Notes under the pieces: model-generated
The model's database searches: none
What the model was told of the DNA's origin: nothing
What the model saw: the letters and a program-made list of their open reading frames with translations, nothing else
Part shown: positions 53,441-60,654 of the stretch, one piece after another
Layout of the letters: the number at the start of each line of letters is the position of its first letter
How positions within the stretch are numbered: the stretch's first letter is position 1
Translations under genes and position numbers: made by a program
DNA from: JAHBNG01 sp039028975
GTDB lineage: Bacteria > Chloroflexota > Anaerolineae > Caldilineales > Caldilineaceae
Length of the DNA stretch: 64,000 nucleotides
Direction of reading: 5' to 3'
Assembly: GCA_039028975.1 (NCBI GenBank)
Contig: JBCCHB010000073.1
Coordinates: 16,264 to 80,263 of the forward strand

Positions 53441-53522
53441 ATTCAGCTCCGTTTGAAAACTATCCTTTGGTTATCCTTGTAGGGTTGTGGAAAACGACAG
53501 ATTTCAAATCAACCGCAGTCCA
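53441..53522 (+). repeat. Dispersed palindromic element, family 1, copy d
   Basis: It starts TTCAGCTCCGTTTGAAAAC and ends TTTCAAATCAACCGCAGT. Inner arms pair less well than in copy b. It lies in the divergent gap between the reprolysin-like gene and the second BTAD regulator. Confidence 0.65.
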
Positions 53523-53571
53523 GATAGTTAGAAACTATCATTGTGCGCCCGACATTAGAATAGCAGGTCGA

Positions 53572-53637
53572 CGCATCGAATACGTCCCAAAAGCGCCACG
53601 AAAACGCCACGAAAGCACCATGAAAGCGCTGAAAATG
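53572..53637. promoter_or_regulatory. 11-bp direct-repeat array 3 (SARP-type operator candidate) upstream of a BTAD regulator
   Basis: Six units in exact 11-base phase: CGCATCGAATA, CGTCCCAAAAG, CGCCACGAAAA, CGCCACGAAAG, CACCATGAAAG, CGCTGAAAATG. The central two are nearly identical. The array lies 96-161 bases upstream of the start of a SARP-like (BTAD) protein at 53733. SARP proteins are known to bind direct repeats one helical turn apart, so autoregulation is plausible but not shown. Confidence 0.75.
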
Positions 53638-53732
53638 TTATTTGCTCCCCTCTACCTTGACTTGTGAATCACTTTGACCTGCACGTCACTCTACCTTGGG
53701 CAGCACAATGAAAATAACCATTCTGTTTCATT

Positions 53733-55697
53733 ATGCGATTGACTATTTGCCTCTTTGGCTCTTTTGATATTCGGCTCGATGGCGTTGCGGTGACCGGCTT
53801 TCGGTCCAACAAGGCGCGCGCGCTGTTGGCCTATTTAGCTACAGAGGCCAATCGACCCATCCCGCGGGCGACCTTGGCAACCATCCTTTGGGGTGATTAC
53901 CCAGAAGCCCAAGCGCGTAAAAGCCTGCGCAATACCATTGCCAATCTACGCCAAATTTTGGCCCCTGCGGTCGAGGCCAACAATTTACTCATCGATCGCC
54001 ACACCCTCCAGCTGACAACCCAAACCGAGGGCTGCGTGGTGGATGTCATCCAGTTCGATGAATTGATGAAGACCGCCCAATCGGTAACGTCAGCCGAGAG
54101 CACTACTGAGCTGTTCGTCCAGGCCGTCTCCCTCTATCAGGGTGAATTGCTGGCCGGACTGTCGCCAACCGATAGCGTCGAATTTGAAGATTGGCGTCGC
54201 ATTCAGCAAGAGGTGCGCCATCGCCAGCTCATGACGGCCCTGAACCAGCTAACTGAATCTCTTATGGCCAGCCATGAGTACGAGGGCGCTCAAACTTATG
54301 CCCGGCAGCAGCTACAGATAGAGCCGTGGCACGAGGGCGCACACCGCCAACTCATCCAACTCCTTGCCGCAACCGGCGACCGGAGTGCTGCGCTCGCTCA
54401 GTATGCGACCTGTCAGAAGGTGCTGAATGATGAGTTAGGCGTTGAGCCAGATGCCGAAACCATTGCCCTTTACGAGCAGATCAGAGATGGCACATTTACA
54501 TCATCGCCTCGTCAATCTCTTCCTCCGTCGCCTGCTCACTCCGGCATACCTACTCAGCCCAGTTCAGCTCCCATTCCCAATCGATACGAAATCCTCTCTC
54601 GCTTGGACCCCATGCCAGATCAAAAGCTCTTTGGCATAGAGCGAGCACGCTTGCGCCTTATGGAGGTCCTCTTATCTCAAGAGCGGCCTTGGCTTATGGC
54701 TATCGATGGCATTGGTGGAATTGGCAAGACCACGTTAGCAACCTTATTGATTCACAAGTTTTTGGGGATGGGCGATCAGGAAGAGGGCATTGGGGTTCCA
54801 GGAGTGGAGACAGGCGCCCAGGGTAGTCATGGAGGCTTTGAGAATATTGCTTGGGTTAGCGCAAAGCAGGAGGAATTTCGACCGGCCGTAGGGATTGCGG
54901 CGGTTGGAAATGGCGAGACGGGCAAGCCTGCACTGGATGTTGAGTCCTTGACTGACGGGCTATTGGAACAGTTAATGGTGCGCCCGCCCTTGACTGCATC
55001 CAGCGAGGAAAAGCAGACTACGTTGCTCAATCTGCTCAAGGCCCAGCCAATCCTGGTTGTGGTAGACAACCTAGAGACGGTGGCAGATTATCAGGCATTG
55101 GTGCCATACTTGCGCCAGTTGGCCAATCCCTCCAAATTTTTGATTACAACCCGCTTCTCTCTACAGAGTTATTCGGACATCTTTTGCTATAGCTTAACTG
55201 AATTGGAAGAAGCCGATGCCTTGGCCTTCTTGCGACACGAGGCAGAGGTCCGCAACATAGGACGGTTGGCCAACGCCAGCCACGATCAGTTGGCCGATAT
55301 CTATCGCGTTGTTGGTGGCAATCCACTGGCCCTCAAGCTGGTCATCGGCCAAGTAAGCTTTTTGTCATTGAGCCAGGTTTTGGAGAATTTGCAGGAGGCC
55401 CAGGGCAAACGGATCGATCAGCTCTACGTCTATATCTACTGGCAGGCGTGGGAGATGTTAGATGATATGGCCCGACAGCTCTTTCTATCCATGCCAGCAG
55501 TAGATGACGGCACCTTCATGGAATTATCCTTTGCTAGTGCTTTGGACCCTGATGAGATGCAGGATGCGCTTTCCCAACTGATGAATCTGTCACTGGTTCA
55601 GGTTGGCGGGGATCTGGATGAGCCGCGTTACCGTCTGCATCGCTTAACCGAAACTTTTTTGATGAATGAGGTGTTAAAGTGGCAGTCAATTGCATAA
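53733..55697 (+). CDS. SARP-like (BTAD) regulator with NB-ARC domain, lacking its TPR part
   Basis: A 654-residue STAND regulator. The winged-helix part (residues about 5-95) contains ARKSLRNTIANLRQIL; the BTAD domain (about 95-250) and the NB-ARC ATPase follow, with Walker A GIGGIGKTT (326-334) and Walker B ILVVVDNLE (about 442-450). In the homologue at 33634 a long TPR array follows in the same chain; here the frame stops at 55697 and the TPR sequence continues in a frame shifted by two bases, overlapping by 19 bases. The gene may be split by a recent frameshift or may be expressed as two coupled proteins. An 11-bp repeat array lies just upstream. Confidence 0.88.
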   Translation: MRLTICLFGSFDIRLDGVAVTGFRSNKARALLAYLATEANRPIPRATLATILWGDYPEAQARKSLRNTIANLRQILAPAVEANNLLIDRHTLQLTTQTEGCVVDVIQFDELMKTAQSVTSAESTTELFVQAVSLYQGELLAGLSPTDSVEFEDWRRIQQEVRHRQLMTALNQLTESLMASHEYEGAQTYARQQLQIEPWHEGAHRQLIQLLAATGDRSAALAQYATCQKVLNDELGVEPDAETIALYEQIRDGTFTSSPRQSLPPSPAHSGIPTQPSSAPIPNRYEILSRLDPMPDQKLFGIERARLRLMEVLLSQERPWLMAIDGIGGIGKTTLATLLIHKFLGMGDQEEGIGVPGVETGAQGSHGGFENIAWVSAKQEEFRPAVGIAAVGNGETGKPALDVESLTDGLLEQLMVRPPLTASSEEKQTTLLNLLKAQPILVVVDNLETVADYQALVPYLRQLANPSKFLITTRFSLQSYSDIFCYSLTELEEADALAFLRHEAEVRNIGRLANASHDQLADIYRVVGGNPLALKLVIGQVSFLSLSQVLENLQEAQGKRIDQLYVYIYWQAWEMLDDMARQLFLSMPAVDDGTFMELSFASALDPDEMQDALSQLMNLSLVQVGGDLDEPRYRLHRLTETFLMNEVLKWQSIA

Positions 55698-56758
55698 ATG
55701 TGAATCAAGAGCAGGGACGTGCCAACTTCTTTCAGCAGTGCGTTGAACGCATGTTGACCTACTGGCGGGACCATGAGGCCATCAAAAATATTGATATCAC
55801 GGTGCTTGACCGGGAGCGCCACCGCATCCTTAAGAATATTGCGCTTGGACTGGATCTACAGCCGCTTTGGCCGTTGGTCAAAAAGCTGGTCATTGCCTTT
55901 GCTCCTTATATGGAGAGAAGAGGATTCTGGGATGTGTGGCATGGGGTTTTGGTGCAGACCATTCGCATGGCCAAGCGGGCTGTAGATGTGGAGGCCGAGA
56001 CGACACTGACCGCATTTTTGGCCCGCCTTTGCCAGCGGATGAATCGCCCGCAGGATGTAGTACGGCACTATCGACGTGTTATGGAACTGGCAAGGCAGTC
56101 AGGAAATCAGTTTGAAGAGGCGCGGGCTTGTTCAAATTTAGGGTATTTATATATTGACGGGGGGCGATGGTGGCGGAGTGAGGTGTTGAGCCAACATGCG
56201 CTAACTATCTTTGACACCTTAGCAAACGATCATGGGCGGGCACATACCCACAATCATTTAGGGGTACTTTATAGCCGTCAAAAAATCTGGGAAAAAGCAG
56301 AGTCACACCTGAAGCACGCAGCCACAATTTGGGTAAGCATGGACGACCAGCACGGCTTAATACGTGTACATGGTAATTTAGGCCAACTGTATAACTCGAT
56401 GGCGCAATCGCAGAAGGCAATAAAACACTCGAAGCTTGCGCTAAAGCACGCGATGTTGGCCGGAGACGAATCTCTGTCAGGTTCCTTGCTATATAATCTT
56501 GCAGTTGGATACAGGCAGTCAGGAGAGATACAACAAGCACATACACATGCTAAAGAATCTGAGAGCATTTCGTTAAAATTTTCGGAAGAAAGACACCTAG
56601 CCTTTGTGTGGCATCAATTAGCATTAATTCACCTTCAAAAAGGTGAATTATCAGATGCCGTTCATTACAAATCACAGGCTCTAAAAGCGTATCGCCAATA
56701 TGAACTTCAAGAAGAGTCTTCTTCACTAATTACCGAGTTCAACGATTTACGTGACTAA
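55679..56758 (+). CDS. TPR-repeat protein, probable C-terminal part of the split regulator
   Basis: A 359-residue helical protein. Residues about 1-110 resemble the linker between NB-ARC and TPR parts (CVERMLTYWRDHE), and about 120-350 form TPR-like pairs of helices (EARACSNLGYLYIDGG, GRAHTHNHLGVLYSRQ, HGLIRVHGNLGQLYN). The GTG start lies inside the upstream gene with no clear ribosome site, so expression would rely on coupling or on a frame change around 55679-55697. TPR arrays in STAND regulators sense peptides or other ligands. It converges with the small peptide gene at 56806 and shares its terminator hairpin. Confidence 0.8.
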   Translation: MAVNCINVNQEQGRANFFQQCVERMLTYWRDHEAIKNIDITVLDRERHRILKNIALGLDLQPLWPLVKKLVIAFAPYMERRGFWDVWHGVLVQTIRMAKRAVDVEAETTLTAFLARLCQRMNRPQDVVRHYRRVMELARQSGNQFEEARACSNLGYLYIDGGRWWRSEVLSQHALTIFDTLANDHGRAHTHNHLGVLYSRQKIWEKAESHLKHAATIWVSMDDQHGLIRVHGNLGQLYNSMAQSQKAIKHSKLALKHAMLAGDESLSGSLLYNLAVGYRQSGEIQQAHTHAKESESISLKFSEERHLAFVWHQLALIHLQKGELSDAVHYKSQALKAYRQYELQEESSSLITEFNDLRD

Positions 56759-56759
56759 C

Positions 56760-56800
56760 ATCAAGCGGTTGGAGACAACGTTTGCCTCCAACCGCTTGAT
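56760..56800. terminator. Shared terminator hairpin between regulator and peptide gene
   Basis: A perfect 15-bp stem (56760-56774 with 56786-56800) lies immediately after the TPR stop and 6 bases beyond the 3' end of the convergent 51-codon gene. The flanks are A/T-rich but without a long T run. Confidence 0.65.
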
Positions 56801-56805
56801 AAAAT

Positions 56806-56961
56806 TTAGCAGCCGCCTCCGTTATTTCCACCACTGCAGGCATAAATACTCGACGTAACATCTAATCCCACCTGTCCTGCAACCACACCAGAACCAGTAA
56901 TCGTAGCAATCGTCAACAGAATAGCAACAACAAACTTAGCGATAAAATTTTGGGTAGTCAT
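56806..56961 (-). CDS. Small secreted-type peptide with Cys/Gly-rich tail (51 residues)
   Basis: A 51-codon gene. It has an ATG at 56961 with AAAGGA upstream, an N-terminal MTTQNFIAKF, a hydrophobic segment (about residues 10-26, VVAILLTIATITGSGVV) like an uncleaved or cleaved export signal, and a short mature part ending IYACSGGNNGGGC. The two cysteines and the Gly/Asn stretch are unlike a random frame. The stop is 6 bases from the hairpin that also ends the convergent TPR gene. Its position next to a SARP/NB-ARC/TPR regulator suggests a signal peptide or modified peptide, but no modification enzyme is encoded nearby. Function is unknown. Confidence 0.6.
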   Translation of the reverse strand: MTTQNFIAKFVVAILLTIATITGSGVVAGQVGLDVTSSIYACSGGNNGGGC

Positions 56962-57077
56962 CTCAAGGTTGTCCTTTCAGGAAATAGAATGAATTGGGTT
57001 TCTTGAAAGGGTCGTGAGATGTGGGATCCCTCAGCGGGGCATGAATCCCGCTGCTTTGCAAATCATCTGTTTGACCC

Positions 57078-57160
57078 GTACTGCGGTCGTTTCGGAAACG
57101 GTGGGTTTCCGCTCTTCCACTAGAGAGCTAGTGTACCGTTCCCAAACGGAGCCGAGTATA
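57078..57160 (-). repeat. Dispersed palindromic element, family 1, copy e
   Basis: It starts GTACTGCGGTCGTTT and ends CAAACGGAGCCGAGTATA. The inner sequence ACGGT pairs with ACCGT. It lies about 115 bases upstream of the peptide gene start, so it could sit in its promoter region. Confidence 0.7.
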
Positions 57161-57300
57161 GATTTTCATGCGATTGAGGAGGGGATAAGTGCGATAATTT
57201 TCATTTTCTTTCCTCACTCATTCGCTTCTGGTTACAGTGTATCGGGACGGTGACAGGAGAAAGACAGCAAAGTAACAGCAAAGCCGAAAAGCAGTGCTGT

Positions 57301-57387
57301 TACTAAACTGCGGTCGTTTTGAAAACAGGTTTTTCCAAAGGTCTACCAGAGAGACCAAACACCTGTTTTCAAACGGAGCTGAGTATA
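57301..57387 (-). repeat. Dispersed palindromic element, family 1, copy f
   Basis: It contains ACTGCGGTCGTTTTGAAAAC at the left and GTTTTCAAACGGAGCTGAGT at the right. The inner stem ACAGGT/ACCTGT is perfect and the loop contains GTCTACCAGAGAGACC. Confidence 0.75.
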
Positions 57388-57445
57388 AAATGGGGACTGA
57401 GGGTTGAGGGGTAGAAGTCAGTAAGATTAAGTAGTTCAGTACACT

Positions 57446-57480
57446 AAAAAAGGCACAAGAATCTAAATTCTTGTGCCTTT
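57446..57480. terminator. Terminator serving the minus-strand coiled-coil gene
   Basis: A perfect 14-bp stem (57449-57462 with 57467-57480) around CTAA with an A run at its left. Read on the minus strand it ends in a U run. No gene lies directly next to it; the upstream minus-strand gene ends at 57719, and the transcript would run through two palindromic repeats before reaching it. Confidence 0.7.
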
Positions 57481-57489
57481 CTATTCTTT

Positions 57490-57572
57490 GCAGCTCTACT
57501 TCATTTAGAAACCGTACTTTGGGTACTCGTAGAGCGAAGGAAAACTGCGGTTTTCAAATCGATCGCCGTATA
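57490..57572 (+). repeat. Dispersed palindromic element, family 1, copy g
   Basis: A diverged copy: AGAAACCGTACTTTGGG at the left and AACTGCGGTTTTCAAATC then CGCCGTATA at the right, with the usual GTAGAGCG loop. Confidence 0.6.
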
Positions 57573-57626
57573 AATACTTCTTAACTTTAGACTAAACGAC
57601 CAGACGTCCAAACGACTGCGGACTAC

Positions 57627-57711
57627 TATACTCAGCTCCGTTTGAAAACACGAGTTTGGTCATTCTGGTAGAGCATCGGAAAACTCCTGTTTTCAAAACG
57701 ACCGCAGTATA
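57627..57711 (+). repeat. Dispersed palindromic element, family 1, copy h (best preserved)
   Basis: The 85-bp copy begins TATACTCAGCTCCGTTTG and ends AAACGACCGCAGTATA, with inner arms CGAGTTT and AAACTCC almost complementary and the loop GTCATTCTGGTAGAGC. It ends 8 bases before the stop codon of the minus-strand gene at 57719. Confidence 0.8.
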
Positions 57712-57718
57712 ACTATGG

Positions 57719-58525
57719 CTACTCCATGTCCACAGCAACAAGCACGGGCGGATCACCACCTTCTTCTGAAATGGTCACCACACCAATCTCCTCGGAAGGC
57801 AGCGGATACTCACCGGGATCCGTGACAATCAATGAATATTCCCCAGGAGAAAGACCCTCGAAGGTCATGCCACCATCAGTTGATTCAAGGGTCGCAATGG
57901 TCTCACCATCAGCATCCACTACGGATGCACTGATGCCGAGGAGACTCTCTTCGCCAGCATCCAGCGTCTGATTTCCGTTGGCATCATCAAAGAAGAGCAC
58001 ACTCAACCGACCGACAACAACGTCTTCAGACGTCATTTCTGCGGTTGATTCGTCAGTTGCAGCTTCTTCAGCCATCTGGATCGAACTGAGTGCATCGGAA
58101 AGTGCCACAACCAATGCATCAAATTGCCCCCCGGTTTCATCCAATTCACTGATAGCTGCCCTTAGCTCTTCAATGGTTAGCTCTTGGGTGCCGAATCGAT
58201 CATCGATTGAGCGATTTACTTCTTTCATGTTTTCTCCCCTCAGATCGAATTTTTCTGAAAGGGTACCAACGTTGGCGTTTAATGGGCCATATAGCTCTTC
58301 TAGGCGAGCCAGACGACTTGAACCACCAACAAAGCGCAACGTACCACCGTTGACAATGGCAAGAACCAACAATGATAGCAACATACCCAGGATGGCCCCC
58401 CCTAAGGCTGCGCCAAACATGGTAAGGGAATCTTGCTGGACAGCTGCATAATCCGATGCTGCAACTTCTTCGTCATGGGTAATGGGTGGATTTCCCTGAG
58501 AAAGCGAATCTTGATGTACGCTCAT
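57719..58525 (-). CDS. Membrane-anchored coiled-coil protein with SdrD_B-like domain
   Basis: A 268-residue protein. One transmembrane helix (about residues 38-62, GAALGGAILGMLLSLLVLAIV) is preceded by a short cytoplasmic part and followed by a heptad-rich region (about 70-150: RLARLEELYGPLNANVG, VNRSIDDRFG, TIEELRAAISELDE). The C-terminal about 85 residues are SdrD_B-like (LFFDDANGNQTLDAGEESL, EGLSPGEYSLIV), as in the giant exoprotein. The start at 58525 is chosen because GAGGAG stands 4 bases upstream; a TTG 12 bases earlier is possible. It could anchor a surface assembly; the function is unknown. Confidence 0.8.
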   Translation of the reverse strand: MSVHQDSLSQGNPPITHDEEVAASDYAAVQQDSLTMFGAALGGAILGMLLSLLVLAIVNGGTLRFVGGSSRLARLEELYGPLNANVGTLSEKFDLRGENMKEVNRSIDDRFGTQELTIEELRAAISELDETGGQFDALVVALSDALSSIQMAEEAATDESTAEMTSEDVVVGRLSVLFFDDANGNQTLDAGEESLLGISASVVDADGETIATLESTDGGMTFEGLSPGEYSLIVTDPGEYPLPSEEIGVVTISEEGGDPPVLVAVDME

Positions 58526-58537
58526 ATGTCTCCTCAA

Positions 58538-59122
58538 TAAGCTTTTTCTGCTGATAAGTTTATGGATACCAAGCTTTTATTCAACCAGTTTAATAAAATG
58601 CTCTAGTAATTCTTGACATAATAGCTCTATAGATAAATCCCGGTAATGAACCCAGATAGCCAGCGATTTATCTTTTCATGATTTTACGCCCGATTGCGCT
58701 AGTACAGCGCACGAAGCACACTACGGCCTAAATTAAGTCTATGGCTAGACGCCGCACTTTGGCGTAGAAATACTGACCTCTAACTATGGTTTAATTGAGC
58801 CACCGTGTACAAATGTAGTGATTTTATAGTAGATCTGGTGATATTCGACGGGGGCGTCTCATTTTGTCACATCAATCAATACTCTGTTTGAGAATAGCTC
58901 CGCTTAAAATAATAGAACATCGGCGGACAAAATGACAGACGAATTTGAGTACACTGGCGATCGTAATAAATTAACATAGATACTTCAGAGAAAGGCCGTT
59001 AACCTATACCGAGCCTGAGTATAATTTGTGTAGAAGTCGCTGTTCATAGTTTAACTGGATCAGGCGGGATAGTCAAGCCTGAGGTGCCAAATGGCGTATC
59101 TCAGCAACGCACCGCGCTATTC
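58538..59122. other. Non-coding stretch, only weak repeat traces
   Basis: No convincing gene on either strand. A degenerate family-1 palindrome may lie at about 58950-59023, ending GAGCCTGAGTATA, and should be treated as doubtful. The promoter of the coiled-coil gene must be near 58550-58620. Confidence 0.4.
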
Positions 59123-59157
59123 TATACTGCAGTCGTTTTCAAACAGAGCTGAGTATA
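59123..59157 (-). repeat. Minimal 35-bp copy of family 1, copy i
   Basis: Only the two ends remain, fused: TATACTGCAGTCGTTTTC joined to AAACAGAGCTGAGTATA. It looks like an internal deletion of a full element and defines the outer ends of the family. Confidence 0.75.
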
Positions 59158-59687
59158 AAAGAGACCAAAGTGGGTGGTTTTTCTGGATTTTGGAGGCACT
59201 GTGAGAGATTCTTGGCTAGCCTGAAAGGGGCTTGGAAATTAGTCGGCTGATCCGCTTCGCATGATATTGGGTTCTGCCCTGCCCTGTAAATAAGCAAAGA
59301 TGAAAAGATTAGAAAGATTAAGAATCTGCACAATCTTCTAATCTTTATTCGATTTTCATCCTTCTGTGGTGCAGTTGGATGAATGAATGATTGTCTGCCC
59401 TGACAATAACAGTAATTGAAATATTTCCCAGATGAATACGGAACAAAATCGGTGCAATCCGTGTAATCATTGCTAATTTTCACCCACTGTGGTGCAGTCT
59501 GTTGCATGTTTAGCTACTGAGTTTGGACCAATTTTCAAAATTCACCAAAAGTAAGCGAAGGATTCGATATGCGGCTTGCGATAAACAAAGCAAGGAAACA
59601 TACTAAACTTCTCCACAGTGTGTTCTCCTTGTTGTTTCTCCTTTCTTGGGTGTTTTTAGTTTTCTCCTTTTGGGTGATTGGGTGTGG
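59158..59687. other. Non-coding stretch with imperfect hairpins
   Basis: No supported gene. The stretch near 59303-59346 can fold (AAAGATTAGAAAGATT with AATCTTCTAATCTTT). The 12-base phrase CTGTGGTGCAGT occurs twice (near 59363 and 59488). These features do not identify an RNA gene. Confidence 0.4.
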
Positions 59688-59720
59688 AAAAGCCGCTGGG
59701 ATCCAGCGGCTTTTTCTTTT
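59688..59720 (+). terminator. Strong rho-independent terminator
   Basis: A 12-bp stem (59688-59699 with 59703-59714) around GAT, followed on the + strand by TTTTTCTTTT-like bases. It also lies about 25 bases past the end of the minus-strand remnant frame at 59740, where the U run is shorter. Which strand uses it is unclear. Confidence 0.7.
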
Positions 59721-59751
59721 GGCGCGCCCAGCGTGGGCTTTATCTTTGTAC

Positions 59752-59830
59752 TTCGCCAGAAAAGTCCTGTCCCGACTCATAACCGATCCACTTTTGGAAA
59801 TTTTGAGCAGAGAGACCGGTACTTTTCTGG
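59752..59830. repeat. 79-bp direct repeat, copy 1
   Basis: This copy is followed after 65 bases by a second copy of the same length (59896-59974). Both begin TTCGCCAGAAAAGTCCTG and end GTACTTTTCTGG, with about ten differences in the middle. Confidence 0.8.
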
Positions 59831-59895
59831 TCGTCTATGTAGAGTCGGTTGACAGTTAATTCACTATCCTCTACAATTCGGATACCGAAGTATAT

Positions 59896-59974
59896 TTCGC
59901 CAGAAAAGTCCTGTCCCGACTCTTGACCCATCCACTCTGGGAAATTTCGAGCAGAGAGACCGGTACTTTTCTGG
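59896..59974. repeat. 79-bp direct repeat, copy 2
   Basis: Second copy of the repeat at 59752-59830. Differences cluster near CTTGACCCATCCACTCTGG; reading frame is kept in both copies on the minus strand. Confidence 0.8.
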
Positions 59975-60072
59975 CTATCGATAATAGACCCAACAGTGGT
60001 TCTGACTATGCCTGGTGTGGGTGAAAAGATCCTTCAGCAAAGCCAGCCGAGCATGGACTCATATAATCTGCT

Positions 60073-60654
60073 ATGAACGCCTACGAATTGCCCCCAGAGC
60101 CTGATCTGGATGCCGTATTTAACTCCTTCCCTCAATTAGAGACCCAACGCTTCATTCTAAGAGCGATTGAACCGAGCGATGCCCCAGCCCTCCTGGCTAT
60201 CTTTTCTGACGAAGCGGTGACACGCTACTATGATCTCTACACCTACTCGACAGAGGAAGAGGCTGAAGCCCTGATCGACTTTTTTGCTGATTGCTTTGAA
60301 GAGGAGCGAGGTATCCGTTGGGGCATCGCCCGCAAGGAAGACAACTTGCTGCTAGGGACCTGCGGCTACGTTTGGTTGCGCCGCTTCCGAGGTGAAATTG
60401 GGTATGAGCTAGGGCGTGCCTATTGGCGACAGGGTATTATGCAAGAGGCAATCCAAGCCATTGTCGAATTTGGCTACGAGAAATTAGGGTTAAATCGTAT
60501 TGAAGCGCTGGTCATGTTTGAGAATCAGGCATCGGCTGAACTTCTCAAAAAGTTGAATTTTTGTGAAGAAGGTCTCCTGAGGCAACATGACTATTTCAAG
60601 GACGCTTTTCACGATATGCGCCTCTTTGCTAGATTAAGGAGCGACGGTGTATGA
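60073..60654 (+). CDS. GNAT family acetyltransferase (RimJ/RimL-like)
   Basis: A 193-residue N-acetyltransferase of the RimJ/RimL type. The N-terminal LETQRFILRAIEPSDA is characteristic; the acetyl-CoA region is GYELGRAYWRQGIMQEAI (about residues 116-133), and NRIEALVMFENQASAELLKKLNF closes the fold. Such enzymes acetylate ribosomal-protein N-termini or small molecules; the acceptor is unknown. Its stop overlaps the following gene by 4 bases. Confidence 0.9.
   Translation: MNAYELPPEPDLDAVFNSFPQLETQRFILRAIEPSDAPALLAIFSDEAVTRYYDLYTYSTEEEAEALIDFFADCFEEERGIRWGIARKEDNLLLGTCGYVWLRRFRGEIGYELGRAYWRQGIMQEAIQAIVEFGYEKLGLNRIEALVMFENQASAELLKKLNFCEEGLLRQHDYFKDAFHDMRLFARLRSDGV

Larger units (their letters stand above)
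59740..60040 (-). pseudogene. Remnant open frame with an internal duplication
   Basis: The minus-strand frame is open for about 100 codons, from a TGA near 60043 to a stop at 59740, but has no upstream ATG before the internal MGQESG. It encodes two copies of a motif (KSTGLSA, NF, W, ESGQDFSGE) because 79 bases are duplicated: 59752-59830 and 59896-59974. The second half between the copies reads VEDSELTVNRLYIDD. The protein-like composition and the terminator just downstream suggest the 3' end of a former gene. Family not recognised. Confidence 0.5.

Noticed and set aside
59569..59859. 96-codon hydrophobic frame on the + strand
   Set aside because: It runs straight through a strong terminator hairpin at 59688-59720 and has no good ribosome site.
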